This document shows positions 50,820 through 58,404 of a stretch of 64,000 nucleotides of DNA, in pieces. The stretch's first letter is position 1. Each line of letters begins with the position of its first letter. A program made the translations under genes and the position numbers. The DNA is from Phenylobacterium sp. (lineage in GTDB: Bacteria > Pseudomonadota > Alphaproteobacteria > Caulobacterales > Caulobacteraceae): the NCBI RefSeq assembly GCF_004299445.1, contig NZ_SCTC01000078.1, positions 1-64,000 of the forward strand, given 5' to 3'. Below the pieces are notes generated by a model. The model saw nothing but the letters and a program-made list of their open reading frames with translations, was not told the DNA's origin and searched no databases.

Positions 50820-51175
50820 TTCTCATCGTCGAAGACAATCTGTACCTGCGTCGCCTCTGGCTGTCCGTGCTCGATCGCGCGGGTCATGCAGCACACGGGG
50901 CGGCATCCGGAGGCGAGGCCATCGCGGCAGCGATCGAGATCCTCCCCGACCTTGTCATCACAGACCTCGACCTACCCGACATGAACGGCTTCGACCTCAT
51001 CGCCGAGCTGCGCCCGCTCGGGTCGTTCCCGATCGTTGCCGTCACCGGGGCCACCGATCTCGGGAGCCTTGCTCATCTCGGATTCGCCGAGACCGTCATC
51101 AAACCGATCGCGACAACCGATATGGTTGCCCTCGTCGATCGACACCTGCACACCAACGGAGGACCCGCCGCATGA
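50816..51175 (+). CDS. Stand-alone response regulator receiver (CheY-like)
   Basis: The 119-residue protein is a complete REC domain. It has the acidic pair in VEDN (Glu6, Asp7), the phosphoacceptor Asp50 in LVITDLDLPDMNG, Thr77 in AVTGA and Lys96 in VIKPI, all the residues needed for phosphotransfer. No output domain or histidine kinase is nearby. It overlaps genes on both sides. It may tap or sequester a host phosphorelay. Confidence 0.88.
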   Translation: MILIVEDNLYLRRLWLSVLDRAGHAAHGAASGGEAIAAAIEILPDLVITDLDLPDMNGFDLIAELRPLGSFPIVAVTGATDLGSLAHLGFAETVIKPIATTDMVALVDRHLHTNGGPAA

Positions 51176-51699
51176 AAGCTATCAAGAGGATCCTGTTCGC
51201 GTACGCGCTGATCGTTGCCTTCTTTCTCATCGCCATCCCCGCCGTGCCTTCGTGCGCCCACGTCGAGAAGGTCGCCACCGACTGCAACGCCACGGCGGAT
51301 GTTGTCGCGGCGGTCGATCGGGTGCTTGCCCACGATGCCTATGACGCTGAGATCGCAGCGCTCAATCTCGCCTTGTGCGTGGCGCGCGACGCGGTCGCGA
51401 AGGACCAGGCCGCGGTATCGGCCGATGCGACGGCGCTCTCGGCGCACGACCCGCTCGCGAACGCGAAGCTGGTTCACGCGCAGGCTTGGCTTGCGGCCCA
51501 CGGAGGCCAGGCGCCGGTCACGATCAAGGCGGGGCTCCCCGGCGGTGGTGGAGGCGGCGGTTGGTGCTGCTTCCATCCCAACGGCGGCGGCATCTGGCAC
51601 GTCGGCGAGGTCGTGCCCGACGGGACGCTCGTCACCTCGGGCAATATCGCCGGGCTGTGCGCGAGCGGGCGGCTGCCGGTTCGGCAGGTCTGCCAGTGA
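51172..51699 (+). CDS. Putative phage lipoprotein / spanin-like protein
   Basis: The 175-residue protein starts with a signal sequence (FAYALIVAFFLIAIPAVPSC) with a Cys at 28 fitting a lipobox. A helical part and a Gly-rich stretch with GWCCFHPNGGGIWHVGEVV follow. Position after small membrane proteins makes an outer-membrane lysis protein possible. Confidence 0.5.
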   Translation: MKAIKRILFAYALIVAFFLIAIPAVPSCAHVEKVATDCNATADVVAAVDRVLAHDAYDAEIAALNLALCVARDAVAKDQAAVSADATALSAHDPLANAKLVHAQAWLAAHGGQAPVTIKAGLPGGGGGGGWCCFHPNGGGIWHVGEVVPDGTLVTSGNIAGLCASGRLPVRQVCQ

Positions 51700-51721
51700 C
51701 CTTTGTCTGCGAGGTGATGAC

Positions 51722-51952
51722 GTGAGCTTCCTCGACATGAACGGCACCACTGCGTCCAACGGGTCGTCCGGCATCACCGTCTCGTCAATCCAACTGGCGT
51801 ATCCACTTCCGATCGATCGCGACGGTAGACCGCTTCCTTTGTGTGCTAACTGTGGCAATGCGTTCATGGATCATTCTCTACTTCGGTCGGACTGCCCGGG
51901 GTACTCGACCGTCCTATTTCCAGGATGGCCTGGAGAATGGCCTAGGTCGTGA
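51722..51952 (+). CDS. Small hypothetical protein with CANC motif
   Basis: GTG 51722 gives 76 residues with LPLCANCGNAFMDHSLLRSD, a CxxC plus His and Cys zinc-type motif in the middle. No family is recognised; it overlaps the next gene by four bases. Confidence 0.5.
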   Translation: MSFLDMNGTTASNGSSGITVSSIQLAYPLPIDRDGRPLPLCANCGNAFMDHSLLRSDCPGYSTVLFPGWPGEWPRS

Positions 51953-52167
51953 ACGAGCCATTCCGCCCCGTCCGTCTCCCCGTCAATGACGAGCGTCTCG
52001 CCGAGGTGGCGCGCCTCGGGCCTGCCGGCTGGTTTCGAGACCACGCCACGCACTCCCTGACATGCGGCTGCGCGCTGACCGAGGCCGACGCTAGCTGTGA
52101 CGTCGGGGCGGCGCTGGCGAGGCTGGCGGCGCGCGAGATCGTGCCTCGGGCGGCGGTGCCTCGGTGA
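51949..52167 (+). CDS. Small hypothetical protein
   Basis: A 72-residue product starting at GTG 51949, with HSLTCGCALTEADASCDVG near residue 40. It overlaps both neighbours. Unknown function. Confidence 0.5.
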   Translation: MNEPFRPVRLPVNDERLAEVARLGPAGWFRDHATHSLTCGCALTEADASCDVGAALARLAAREIVPRAAVPR

Positions 52168-52448
52168 GGCTCGTCGATCTCAATCCGCGCTGGGCCGGCG
52201 GCACCGATGACGACGCGCACATCGGCATCACATTTGACTGCCCTGGGTCCTGCTGCGGGAACGCAACGATTAGGGAACGCATCTACGTGCCTTTCCGCAA
52301 CCCGATCGGCGGCGGCGATCCAATTCCGGGCGACCCGCGATGGAACCGAACCGGCGACACCTTCGAGACGCTGACGCTCACGCCGTCGGTGGATGCGAGC
52401 AATCGAGGCCACTGGCATGGGTTCGTGACGGCAGGCGAGGCGAGATAA
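52164..52448 (+). CDS. DUF6527-like protein
   Basis: The 94-residue protein has IGITFDCPGSCCGNATIRER, WNRTGDTFETLTLTPSV and GHWHGFVTAGEAR. The TGDTFETLTL and GHWHGF motifs are those I associate with DUF6527, a small phage family of unknown role. Confidence 0.7.
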   Translation: MRLVDLNPRWAGGTDDDAHIGITFDCPGSCCGNATIRERIYVPFRNPIGGGDPIPGDPRWNRTGDTFETLTLTPSVDASNRGHWHGFVTAGEAR

Positions 52449-52633
52449 TGCCTGACGTCGAGGCCATCGAAGATGCCTTCGCCGAGCTGGTCGAGCAGCA
52501 GCGCCAGCGACTGATCGAGCTCGTCAAGCAACACGGCTGGGAGCGCGGCGCGCGGATCTTCGGCTGTGCGCGACCGCATCTGGCGGGCGTGGTGTGCGTC
52601 TGCGGGGCGGCGGGCTCGGCAGTGGTGGCCTGA
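52448..52633 (+). CDS. Small hypothetical protein
   Basis: A 61-residue product with an acidic N-terminal helix and a C-terminal ARPHLAGVVCVCGAAGSAVV segment. ATG 52448 overlaps the preceding stop. Confidence 0.45.
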   Translation: MPDVEAIEDAFAELVEQQRQRLIELVKQHGWERGARIFGCARPHLAGVVCVCGAAGSAVVA

Positions 52634-52887
52634 TGTCGCGCGACCTCTTGATGTTGGCGCTGACGTTCTTCTGCGGTGCCGCGTACGAGCTCGGCTGCGT
52701 GTTCTGGGTCCACTACTCGGAGTCGGACCGCCCGGCGCCGGCGGTCGGATGGTCGTGCTTCAACGCGCTCGTCACTGTCATCGGGCTTGGCGAGGCGCTG
52801 CATCGGCCGCTGTTCATCGCTGTCTACGTCGCGGGGTTCGGGACAGGGACGTGGGTGGCCATCTCGGTGAAAAGGCGACGGCGCTGA
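52633..52887 (+). CDS. Small multi-pass membrane protein
   Basis: From ATG 52633 the 84-residue protein has about three hydrophobic segments (LLMLALTFFCGAAYELGCVF; WSCFNALVTVIGLGEAL; PLFIAVYVAGFGTGTWVAI) and a basic tail. It could be a holin-type protein, being near the lysis-like genes. ATG 52887 of the next gene overlaps its stop. Confidence 0.5.
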   Translation: MSRDLLMLALTFFCGAAYELGCVFWVHYSESDRPAPAVGWSCFNALVTVIGLGEALHRPLFIAVYVAGFGTGTWVAISVKRRRR

Positions 52888-53435
52888 TGCGGTGCCTGGG
52901 CATCGATCCCGGCTCTCTCCGCTGCGGGTATGCGATCATCGATGTCGCGCCCGGCTTCCGCCTCACGTTCGTTGAGGCCGGCGTCATCACCGCCCCGAAG
53001 GGACGCGACCAGCACGCACGGCTCGTCGAGATTGGTTGCGACCTGGAGGCGGTGATCGCCGACTTCCGCCCTGACACGGCCGCCGTAGAGGCTGGCTTCG
53101 TCCAGCATCTCAACGGGGCTCTCACCCTCGGGGCATCCCGTGGTGTGGTCTGCTATGTATGCGGGCGGGCCGGGCTGACCGTGACCGAGTACGCACCTTC
53201 GACCGCGAAGAAGGCCGCGACCGGGAACGGAGCCGCGAGCAAGGAGGATGTCGCCCGCATCGTTGCCGTTCGCCTCGGGCTCAGGAAGATCCCAGACGGG
53301 GACACGGGGGACGCGATCTCGATTGCGATCTGCCGAGCTGCCGACCGTGACGCCGGCTGGGTCGAGCGGCCGCGCGTCGCGAAAGCCCCCAACCCGTTCT
53401 TCATCGCGGTCCCCGGATCGGACTCGGCCGTCTGA
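52887..53435 (+). CDS. RuvC-like Holliday junction resolvase
   Basis: The 182-residue protein shows the RuvC pattern: LGIDPGSLRCGYAIID with Asp7, TAAVEAGFVQ with Glu68, and IPDGDTGDAISIAIC with the final acidic residues. Between them is a mobile segment (ASRGVVCYVCGRAGLTVTEY). It would resolve branched recombination or replication intermediates before packaging. Confidence 0.87.
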   Translation: MRCLGIDPGSLRCGYAIIDVAPGFRLTFVEAGVITAPKGRDQHARLVEIGCDLEAVIADFRPDTAAVEAGFVQHLNGALTLGASRGVVCYVCGRAGLTVTEYAPSTAKKAATGNGAASKEDVARIVAVRLGLRKIPDGDTGDAISIAICRAADRDAGWVERPRVAKAPNPFFIAVPGSDSAV

Positions 53436-53451
53436 CGACAGTCGTGCTATC

Positions 53452-53531
53452 GTCTCGCTCGTTGCTGGTTCGATTCCAGTCGGGCGGCTGGCAGGGGCGC
53501 CCGAGGGCGGTTGGTAGCCGTCAAGCGGGGT
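53452..53531 (+). ncRNA. Candidate YrlA-like Y RNA: permuted tRNA-like element
   Basis: In order, the RNA can form: a closing helix (53452-53464 with 53522-53531, including CGC/GCG and TTG/CAA); a T-arm (GCTGG-TTCGATT-CCAGT, 53464-53480) with a perfect T-loop; an acceptor-like hairpin (TCGGGCG 53480-53486 with CGCCCGA 53498-53504); and a D-arm-like GGC-GGTTGGTA-GCC (53506-53519). This is tRNA architecture with its ends moved to the anticodon stem, the arrangement I associate with YrlA Y RNAs. It lies about 510 bases before the Ro60 homologue. Pairing was done by eye; no expression evidence exists. Confidence 0.55.
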
Positions 53532-53553
53532 CGCTCCTCGTCCCCTGTCGTAG

Positions 53554-53799
53554 TCACCGCAGTCCCGGCGGCAGCGTCGGCTCATCTGGCCGGTCCCGCC
53601 ACTCTCGGAACCTCCCCTTGACCTCTGCTCGTCGAGCTTCGATCTCAGGTGACGGTGGAGCGAACCCGAGGCACGTCCAGCACGTCACCGCCATCCATGT
53701 CGTTGTCGCTGGAACTCGCGTTCGACCGCACGCCGTTGGAGCAGGGTAGAGCTTGCCGAAGTGGGTAGCGATGGGGTTGTCGGCGGGAGCGGAGTGCAT
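53554..53799 (-). CDS. Small VTCWTC-type phage protein
   Basis: I start at ATG 53799 because the coding signal weakens further upstream, though the frame is open to 53874. The 81-residue product has HFGKLYPAPTACGRTRVPAT, then VTCWTCLGFAPPSPEIEARR. A TACG/VTCxxC pair is frequent in small phage proteins that probably bind zinc. It lies alone on the minus strand between the tRNA-like RNA and the Ro60 gene. Confidence 0.6.
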   Translation of the reverse strand: MHSAPADNPIATHFGKLYPAPTACGRTRVPATTTWMAVTCWTCLGFAPPSPEIEARRAEVKGRFREWRDRPDEPTLPPGLR

Positions 53800-53843
53800 G
53801 CCGGCGAGTCTGGCCTGACGAGCCGGGGGCGTGCAAAATAGCC

Positions 53844-53871
53844 TTGACCCAGTGTACAAAATAATTACACT
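53844..53871 (+). promoter_or_regulatory. Putative promoter and palindrome upstream of Ro60 homologue
   Basis: TTGACC (53844-53849) and TACACT (53866-53871) are spaced by 16 bases and resemble -35 and -10 hexamers reading toward the Ro60 gene. GTGTA (53852-53856) and TACAC (53866-53870) form an inverted repeat inside this region, so a repressor site may overlap the promoter. The region is unusually A/T-rich for this genome. Confidence 0.5.
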
Positions 53872-53958
53872 CATGCTCGACGGGCCGACGCGGGGCGGTT
53901 ACCTTCATTCGATACCCTCCTCGCAACACCTTGCCCGTCTAAAAACGAATTGGATTTG

Positions 53959-54017
53959 GCGAGCCGAAGGAGCGCGGTTATCTGGTTGATTCTCCGCGCC
54001 CCACCGAACTTGCTCGC
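53959..54017 (+). ncRNA. Leader stem resembling the Ro-binding helix of Y RNAs
   Basis: GCGAGC (53959-53964) pairs with GCTCGC (54012-54017). After an unpaired CG on the 5' side, AAG (53967-53969) pairs with CTT (54009-54011). GCGCGG (53972-53977) pairs with CCGCGC (53994-53999) above an internal loop. In animal Y RNAs, Ro60 recognises GGUCCGAAG facing CUUGACC with unpaired CG in the same place. The element ends ten bases before the GGGGAGG of the Ro60 gene. It could be a short Y-like RNA or a binding site for autoregulation. Confidence 0.45.
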
Positions 54018-54038
54018 TGATTATCTGGGGAGGCCACC

Positions 54039-55622
54039 ATGTACGCGCGACACCTTGGATCGACGCCGCAGACCGAAGCGCTCCCGGGGCAGATCGCAAA
54101 CAGCGCTGGTGGCTTCTCGTTCGCGGTCGACGACTGGACGCGCCTCGATCGGTTCCTGATCCTCGGGTCGGAAGGCGGCAGCTACTATGCGGCCGAGCGA
54201 AAGCTGACCATCGACAACGCGGCCTGCGTCGAGCGATGCGTGGCGCTGGAGGGGCTGCGCACGGTCGCCCGTATCGTCGAAGTGTCCGACTCGGGTCGCG
54301 CACCAAAGAACGAGCCGGCGCTGATGGCGCTGGCGATCGCAGCGAAGCGCGGCAACACCGAAACGCGGCGGGCGGCGTTCGCGGCGCTCCCGAGGGTGGC
54401 TCGGATCGGGACGCACCTCTTTCACTTCGCCGAGTATGTGAAGGCTCTCGGCGGCTGGGGACGGGCGACGACCCGCGCGTTCTCCGAATGGTACCTGTCG
54501 ATGGATCCGTCTCGCCTCGCGCTGCAGGCGATCAAGTACCAGCAGCGCGACGGTTGGTCGCACCGCGACCTCCTGCGCAAGGCGCACCCGAAGACGGACG
54601 ACGCGACCAGGAACGCCATCCTCCGCTGGATGGTCAAGGGCTGGGATGGCATCGGCACCGTGCCGCACGAGGATCCGGTGCTCGTTAAGATCTGGGCGTT
54701 CGAGCGAGCGAAGGTAACGACCGACCGCAAGGAACTGATCCGCCTGATCTCCGACTACGACCTGCCGCACGAGTGCGTGCCGTCGGAAGCAAAGGGAGAC
54801 CCGGCCGTCTGGGAGGCCATGCTTCCGTCGATGGGCCAGACCGCGATGATCCGCAACCTCGGCAAGATGACCGCCGTTGGCTTACTCAAGCCGTTGTCTG
54901 CATCAGTGCGCGCAGTGGTCGACCAGCTCGGCGACGTGGCAGCGATGAAGAGGGCGCGCATTCACCCCCTATCCCTGCTCGTCGCGCTCAAGACGTACCA
55001 GCAGGGCCACGGCGACAAGGGATCGCTGGCCTGGGCCCCAGTAGCGTCGATCGTAGATGCTCTGGACGCGGGTTTCTACTCGGCGTTCAAGGCGGTCGAG
55101 CCGACGGGCAAGCGCCACCTGCTCGCCCTCGACGTGTCAGGCTCGATGGGCAGTACCGCGATCGCAGGCATGGCCGGAATCACGCCGCGCATTGGATCGG
55201 CGGCGATGGCACTGGTCACCGCGAACGTCGAGGAGAGCCACGCCTTCATGGGCTTCTCGCACCAGCTTGTTCCGCTGGCGATCTCGCCGCGCCAGCGACT
55301 CGACGACGCCGTGCGGGCGATCTCGAACATTCCGTTCGGCGCCACTGACTGCGGCCTGCCGATGGCCTGGGCGGAGAAGAACAAGATCCCGGTGGATGTG
55401 TTCTGCGTCTACACCGACAACGAGACCTACGCCGGAAGCATCCACCCGGTCCAGGCTCTCCAGTCGTACCGGCAGAAGACGGGGATCGGCGCGAAGCTGG
55501 TCGTCGTCGGCATGGTCGCCAACGAGTTCACGATCGCCGACCCGGCCGACGCTGGCATGCTGGACGTTGCCGGGTTCGACACGGCGGCGCCCGCGGTGAT
55601 CTCTGACTTCGCCCGAGGATGA
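54039..55622 (+). CDS. rsr: Ro60/TROVE-domain protein (Rsr homologue)
   Basis: A 527-residue Ro60 homologue. Residues 1 to about 350 form the TROVE region of helical repeats (TRLDRFLILGSEGGSYYAAE, RKLTIDNAACVERCV, NEPALMALAIAAKRG, HPLSLLVALKTYQQGHGDKG). A von Willebrand A domain follows, with a complete MIDAS metal site: DVSGSMG near 364, the Thr in GATDCGLP near 434 and the Asp in VYTDNETYAG near 458. Bacterial homologues bind Y RNAs and work with exoribonucleases in RNA turnover and repair. GGGGAGG precedes ATG 54039. A winged-helix protein overlaps its stop. Confidence 0.93.
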   Translation: MYARHLGSTPQTEALPGQIANSAGGFSFAVDDWTRLDRFLILGSEGGSYYAAERKLTIDNAACVERCVALEGLRTVARIVEVSDSGRAPKNEPALMALAIAAKRGNTETRRAAFAALPRVARIGTHLFHFAEYVKALGGWGRATTRAFSEWYLSMDPSRLALQAIKYQQRDGWSHRDLLRKAHPKTDDATRNAILRWMVKGWDGIGTVPHEDPVLVKIWAFERAKVTTDRKELIRLISDYDLPHECVPSEAKGDPAVWEAMLPSMGQTAMIRNLGKMTAVGLLKPLSASVRAVVDQLGDVAAMKRARIHPLSLLVALKTYQQGHGDKGSLAWAPVASIVDALDAGFYSAFKAVEPTGKRHLLALDVSGSMGSTAIAGMAGITPRIGSAAMALVTANVEESHAFMGFSHQLVPLAISPRQRLDDAVRAISNIPFGATDCGLPMAWAEKNKIPVDVFCVYTDNETYAGSIHPVQALQSYRQKTGIGAKLVVVGMVANEFTIADPADAGMLDVAGFDTAAPAVISDFARG

Positions 55623-55834
55623 CGCCTCAGAAACAAGAGTCCGCGGCCGACAGGATCGAAGCGGCCTTGCGCGCAAGTGCTGAGCCGATGACGATCGACG
55701 AGCTGTGCAAGGTCGCGCTTGGTCGAGTCGGCGCACGCGAACGAAACCTCGTGCGAGTCAACCTGCATCGACTTGACGAGCGCGGCCTGCTGACGAAATA
55801 CGCCGCACGTTACGCGATAGAGACAAAGAGTTAG
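55619..55834 (+). CDS. Winged-helix protein coupled to the Ro60 gene
   Basis: The 71-residue protein (SAADRIEAALRASAEPMTID, ELCKVALGRVGARERNLVRV, NLHRLDERGLLTKYAARYAI) has the three helices and wing of small DNA-binding proteins. ATG 55619 overlaps the TROVE stop, so they are co-translated. It may regulate the operon or bind nucleic acid alongside Ro60. Confidence 0.7.
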   Translation: MTPQKQESAADRIEAALRASAEPMTIDELCKVALGRVGARERNLVRVNLHRLDERGLLTKYAARYAIETKS

Positions 55835-55853
55835 CCGGCGAGTCCGGCGAGGG

Positions 55854-56180
55854 CTACTGCCTCGGGAATCTGATCGTAAAGGCGACGTGCTCAGCGATCC
55901 GCGGAGGAGTCACGGTCAACGCCAGTGTGGCGCCGTCGAAGGCCGCAGATGAGCCAGGGAACGACTTGGCAGCCCAGAACAGAGCGCGGGCCTCGATCTC
56001 TTCCTTGGTGAGCGGCGGCGCTTCCAAGTGCCGCACGACGACGTCGCGGGCGGCCGCCATGATGCGGTTCACCCTCCTCTGGTCGGCGATCATGGTGAAG
56101 CGCAGCTGCTGATCGACAGCTTCGCCGTGTTCCCGCCCCCTCTCCTCTCGGAGCCAGCGGCGGATGGCGGAGGTCTTCAT
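55854..56180 (-). CDS. Hypothetical protein at the end of the minus-strand operon
   Basis: ATG 56180 overlaps the previous gene's stop, giving 108 residues. The N-terminal half is helical and basic (SAIRRWLREERGREHGEAVD), then ALFWAAKSFPGSSAAFDG and a beta-rich end. Unknown function; last gene of the operon. Confidence 0.55.
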   Translation of the reverse strand: MKTSAIRRWLREERGREHGEAVDQQLRFTMIADQRRVNRIMAAARDVVVRHLEAPPLTKEEIEARALFWAAKSFPGSSAAFDGATLALTVTPPRIAEHVAFTIRFPRQ

Positions 56181-56635
56181 GGCGTCACGACCTGCACATT
56201 CTCCAACTGCGCAGAGGCTTCCCACGCGAGTAGTTCGTTCCATGTCCTAACGATCCTGGACGGGATCATTCCGCGTGATGACTGGAAATCCCGCCACTGG
56301 AGGCTGACCGCGCGCTGGATCCCAGCGTCGATCTCTCGCACCTCGGCCTCGGTCAGGCGGACGTCGGCAGCCACGTCGGAAATCGGCACGCCCGCTGCCA
56401 CGCAGGAGAAGATAGTGATTCTCCTCGCAGCGTTCACCTGACGCCATGCGCGCGCAATGAGATCGGAACGGCGATTCTCTCGGGCGATCAGCGCACGCCA
56501 CTCGGCCTGGCGCTTCGCCTGCTCGCGTGCCTCCTCGATCTCTTCCTGCAAGGCCAGCTCTTCGGCGCAATTGTGTATGTGGTGACAGGTCCTGCAGACC
56601 TTGTCCTTGCTCGGACGCCGCCGCCTCGCAGGCAT
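56177..56635 (-). CDS. Hypothetical helical protein with CRTCHH motif
   Basis: ATG 56635 overlaps the upstream stop (TGATG). The 152-residue product has VCRTCHHIHNCAEE near the N-terminus, a possible zinc site, a charged helix, and a helix-turn-helix-like ISDVAADVRLTEAEVREIDA near 88-107. Could be a regulator. Confidence 0.6.
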   Translation of the reverse strand: MPARRRRPSKDKVCRTCHHIHNCAEELALQEEIEEAREQAKRQAEWRALIARENRRSDLIARAWRQVNAARRITIFSCVAAGVPISDVAADVRLTEAEVREIDAGIQRAVSLQWRDFQSSRGMIPSRIVRTWNELLAWEASAQLENVQVVTP

Positions 56636-56820
56636 CACCCGTCGGCCTTCCGCCGCATCGGCCGCTTCGGGATCTTCGACCCGCCGTCCTTCAGGTCCTT
56701 GATCGCCCGCGCGCCGTTGAGCACCGGTCGGAACCCGGTCGGCGTGCGCTCGATGCTCATCGTGAACCCGAGAGTGCGGAACGCCGCCATCCACTCGTCG
56801 GTGTGGTCCTTGGTCGCCAT
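56635..56820 (-). CDS. Small hypothetical protein
   Basis: ATG 56820 overlaps the stop of the gene upstream. The 61-residue protein (MATKDHTDEWMAAFRTLGFT) has a basic C-terminus rich in Lys and Arg. Coupled at both ends in the operon. Confidence 0.5.
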   Translation of the reverse strand: MATKDHTDEWMAAFRTLGFTMSIERTPTGFRPVLNGARAIKDLKDGGSKIPKRPMRRKADG

Positions 56821-57101
56821 CAGCCGCCCGTCTTTCGTCGCCACCGAACAGGTCTATCGATCCGGACCGGATTGTCGTCAACGAGGACTGAGCCCCCCTG
56901 CGCTTCCTGCGGCTCGACGAGAACGAAGTACCCAGGAACGCCCGTCCTCGCATCCGCCGTGAATAGCCAGCAGTCTCCGATGGGCGCGGCTTCGAAGTCC
57001 GAGGCGTCAGGAAACCAGGCCCGGATTGCCGTCTGAGGGTGGCGGGTCTCGCCGGCCTGGTGCGATCCGATCATGTCGAACCGGTAAAGGACTCGGCCCA
57101 C
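56820..57101 (-). CDS. AWFPDASD-family protein (paralogue of 27178-27498)
   Basis: A GGAGGG sits just before GTG 57101, which decides the start and gives 93 residues. The sequence YRFDMIGSHQAGETRHPQ, then IRAWFPDASDFEAAPIGDCW, matches the protein at 27178-27498 through most of its length. Having two copies in one phage, in unrelated operons, is notable. Function unknown. Confidence 0.65.
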   Translation of the reverse strand: MGRVLYRFDMIGSHQAGETRHPQTAIRAWFPDASDFEAAPIGDCWLFTADARTGVPGYFVLVEPQEAQGGSVLVDDNPVRIDRPVRWRRKTGG

Positions 57102-57103
57102 GG

Positions 57104-57865
57104 CTACCCTCCCGCCTTCCTCGCCTCTTCGATGCGGGCGAGCAGGATCCCAAGATCGCAGTCCTTCCAGTGCTTGCCCTCGCCGCTGCACTCCGGGCAC
57201 TGCCCGAACGCCCCGTCACTGTCGCAGCCGGAGAACTGATGCTTGCGGAGCAGTGCCTCCATCTCGGGCGAGAGCTCGGTCACGGCGCGGACAGCCGGCG
57301 AGGCGACCACGACCGGGAAGGCATCGTCAGACCGAATCAGCCTCACGCCGTTCGCGTCGACCAACTCGCCTTCGTCGGTCCATCTCCACGGCGGCGGGTA
57401 CGCCGATCGCCACGGGATTGCCGCTATCTGTGCCTTATCTGTCGGACAGATGCCGTCTGCGAAGTTGACCCGCCTGTCTCCCTCGGAGCACCAGCGGATC
57501 AGGTCAGCACAAGGCTCGCAGAAGTTCTCGATCGGGAGTCCCATGAACGCAATTGGCGGGAGCGCTGGTTTCGTGTTGTCGACCGCGAACGCAGCGAACG
57601 CGGCCGACGTATCTACGCGCGGCGCGGGGTCGACTTCGACAACGGGTCCTTCAAACGACCCTCCGACACGATGAACGGACTCCGCGGCACGGAAACGGCT
57701 TACATCAACGCTGCCGCCCTGGACCTTGATGATGAATCCGTTCGGATCGAGGCACCCGTCGCCAATGAATGAGAGCGTCCGGTACTGCATCGGTCGCCTT
57801 GCAACGGTCGGCACCGAGATGACGGCGTCACCGTCCGATCCATCGCCACAATCGTAGTCGCTCAT
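57104..57865 (-). CDS. Hypothetical protein with C-terminal zinc knuckles
   Basis: The 253-residue protein has ENFCEPCADLIRWCSEGDRR in the middle and CDSDGAFGQCPECSGEGKHW near the C-terminus, both possible zinc sites. WRSAYPPPWRWTDEGELVDA lies between. ATG 57865 overlaps the nuclease stop. Family not recognised. Confidence 0.6.
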   Translation of the reverse strand: MSDYDCGDGSDGDAVISVPTVARRPMQYRTLSFIGDGCLDPNGFIIKVQGGSVDVSRFRAAESVHRVGGSFEGPVVEVDPAPRVDTSAAFAAFAVDNTKPALPPIAFMGLPIENFCEPCADLIRWCSEGDRRVNFADGICPTDKAQIAAIPWRSAYPPPWRWTDEGELVDANGVRLIRSDDAFPVVVASPAVRAVTELSPEMEALLRKHQFSGCDSDGAFGQCPECSGEGKHWKDCDLGILLARIEEARKAGG

Positions 57866-58326
57866 CGTCGCGCCTCCGCTGCCGCCGCCCGGTACTCCAC
57901 CATCCTCGGGTGCGGGTACTTCCAGCCATAGTCCGCGCAGAGCCCCTCGCGCACCAACTCCAGCCCGAAGTCGGCCCCGTCGGGCAGCCGCACGTAGGCC
58001 AGCGTCCGTCGGTAGACGTCAGGCTTGAGGGACTCGCAGGGCCGGGCGGGCTCGAGGACGACGTCTCGGCCGATGAGCAGCTCGCGGGCGCGGGCGGTCG
58101 CCGCCTGGCCGCGCGGGACCTGCTCAGCGCACGTTGCGCCACCACGGGCACCGTCGCGCTCGCACTTGGCGTTGCGATGGCTCTCGGGGCAGTCGATGCC
58201 GAGGACGCGGATGGTGACGGGGCGAGGGCCGGCCGAGACGACGAAGGTGTCGCCATCGACGACACGGAGGACGTGAGAGGTCGCGGGGGCGCCGGCGGCG
58301 AGGAAGGCCAGGAGGAAGGCGATCAT
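57862..58326 (-). CDS. Secreted thermonuclease (SNase-like)
   Basis: A 154-residue protein. The first 17 residues look like a signal peptide (MIAFLLAFLAAGAPATS). The SNase core follows: VVDGDTFVVS with the metal-binding Asp, TIRVLGIDCPESHRNAKCER with catalytic Arg, and YRRTLAYVRLPDGADFGLEL with the second Arg. It would cut DNA or RNA outside the cytoplasm. It is second to last upstream of the AWFPDASD and Cys-rich genes in the operon. Confidence 0.87.
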   Translation of the reverse strand: MIAFLLAFLAAGAPATSHVLRVVDGDTFVVSAGPRPVTIRVLGIDCPESHRNAKCERDGARGGATCAEQVPRGQAATARARELLIGRDVVLEPARPCESLKPDVYRRTLAYVRLPDGADFGLELVREGLCADYGWKYPHPRMVEYRAAAAEARR

Positions 58327-58404
58327 GGATTGTCACCCTCATAACCGGCCCCACGCCTCACGCATGTCCTGCTATCGCTCGCGGTGCTAGACTCCTCATT
58401 TCCC

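Noticed and set aside
53430..53490. Ordinary tRNA gene ending at the GGTTCGATTCC T-arm, using CCGTCTG as 5' acceptor strand
   Set aside because: The enclosed length is about 60 bases and no room remains for both D-arm and anticodon arm. The permuted tRNA-like fold fits better.
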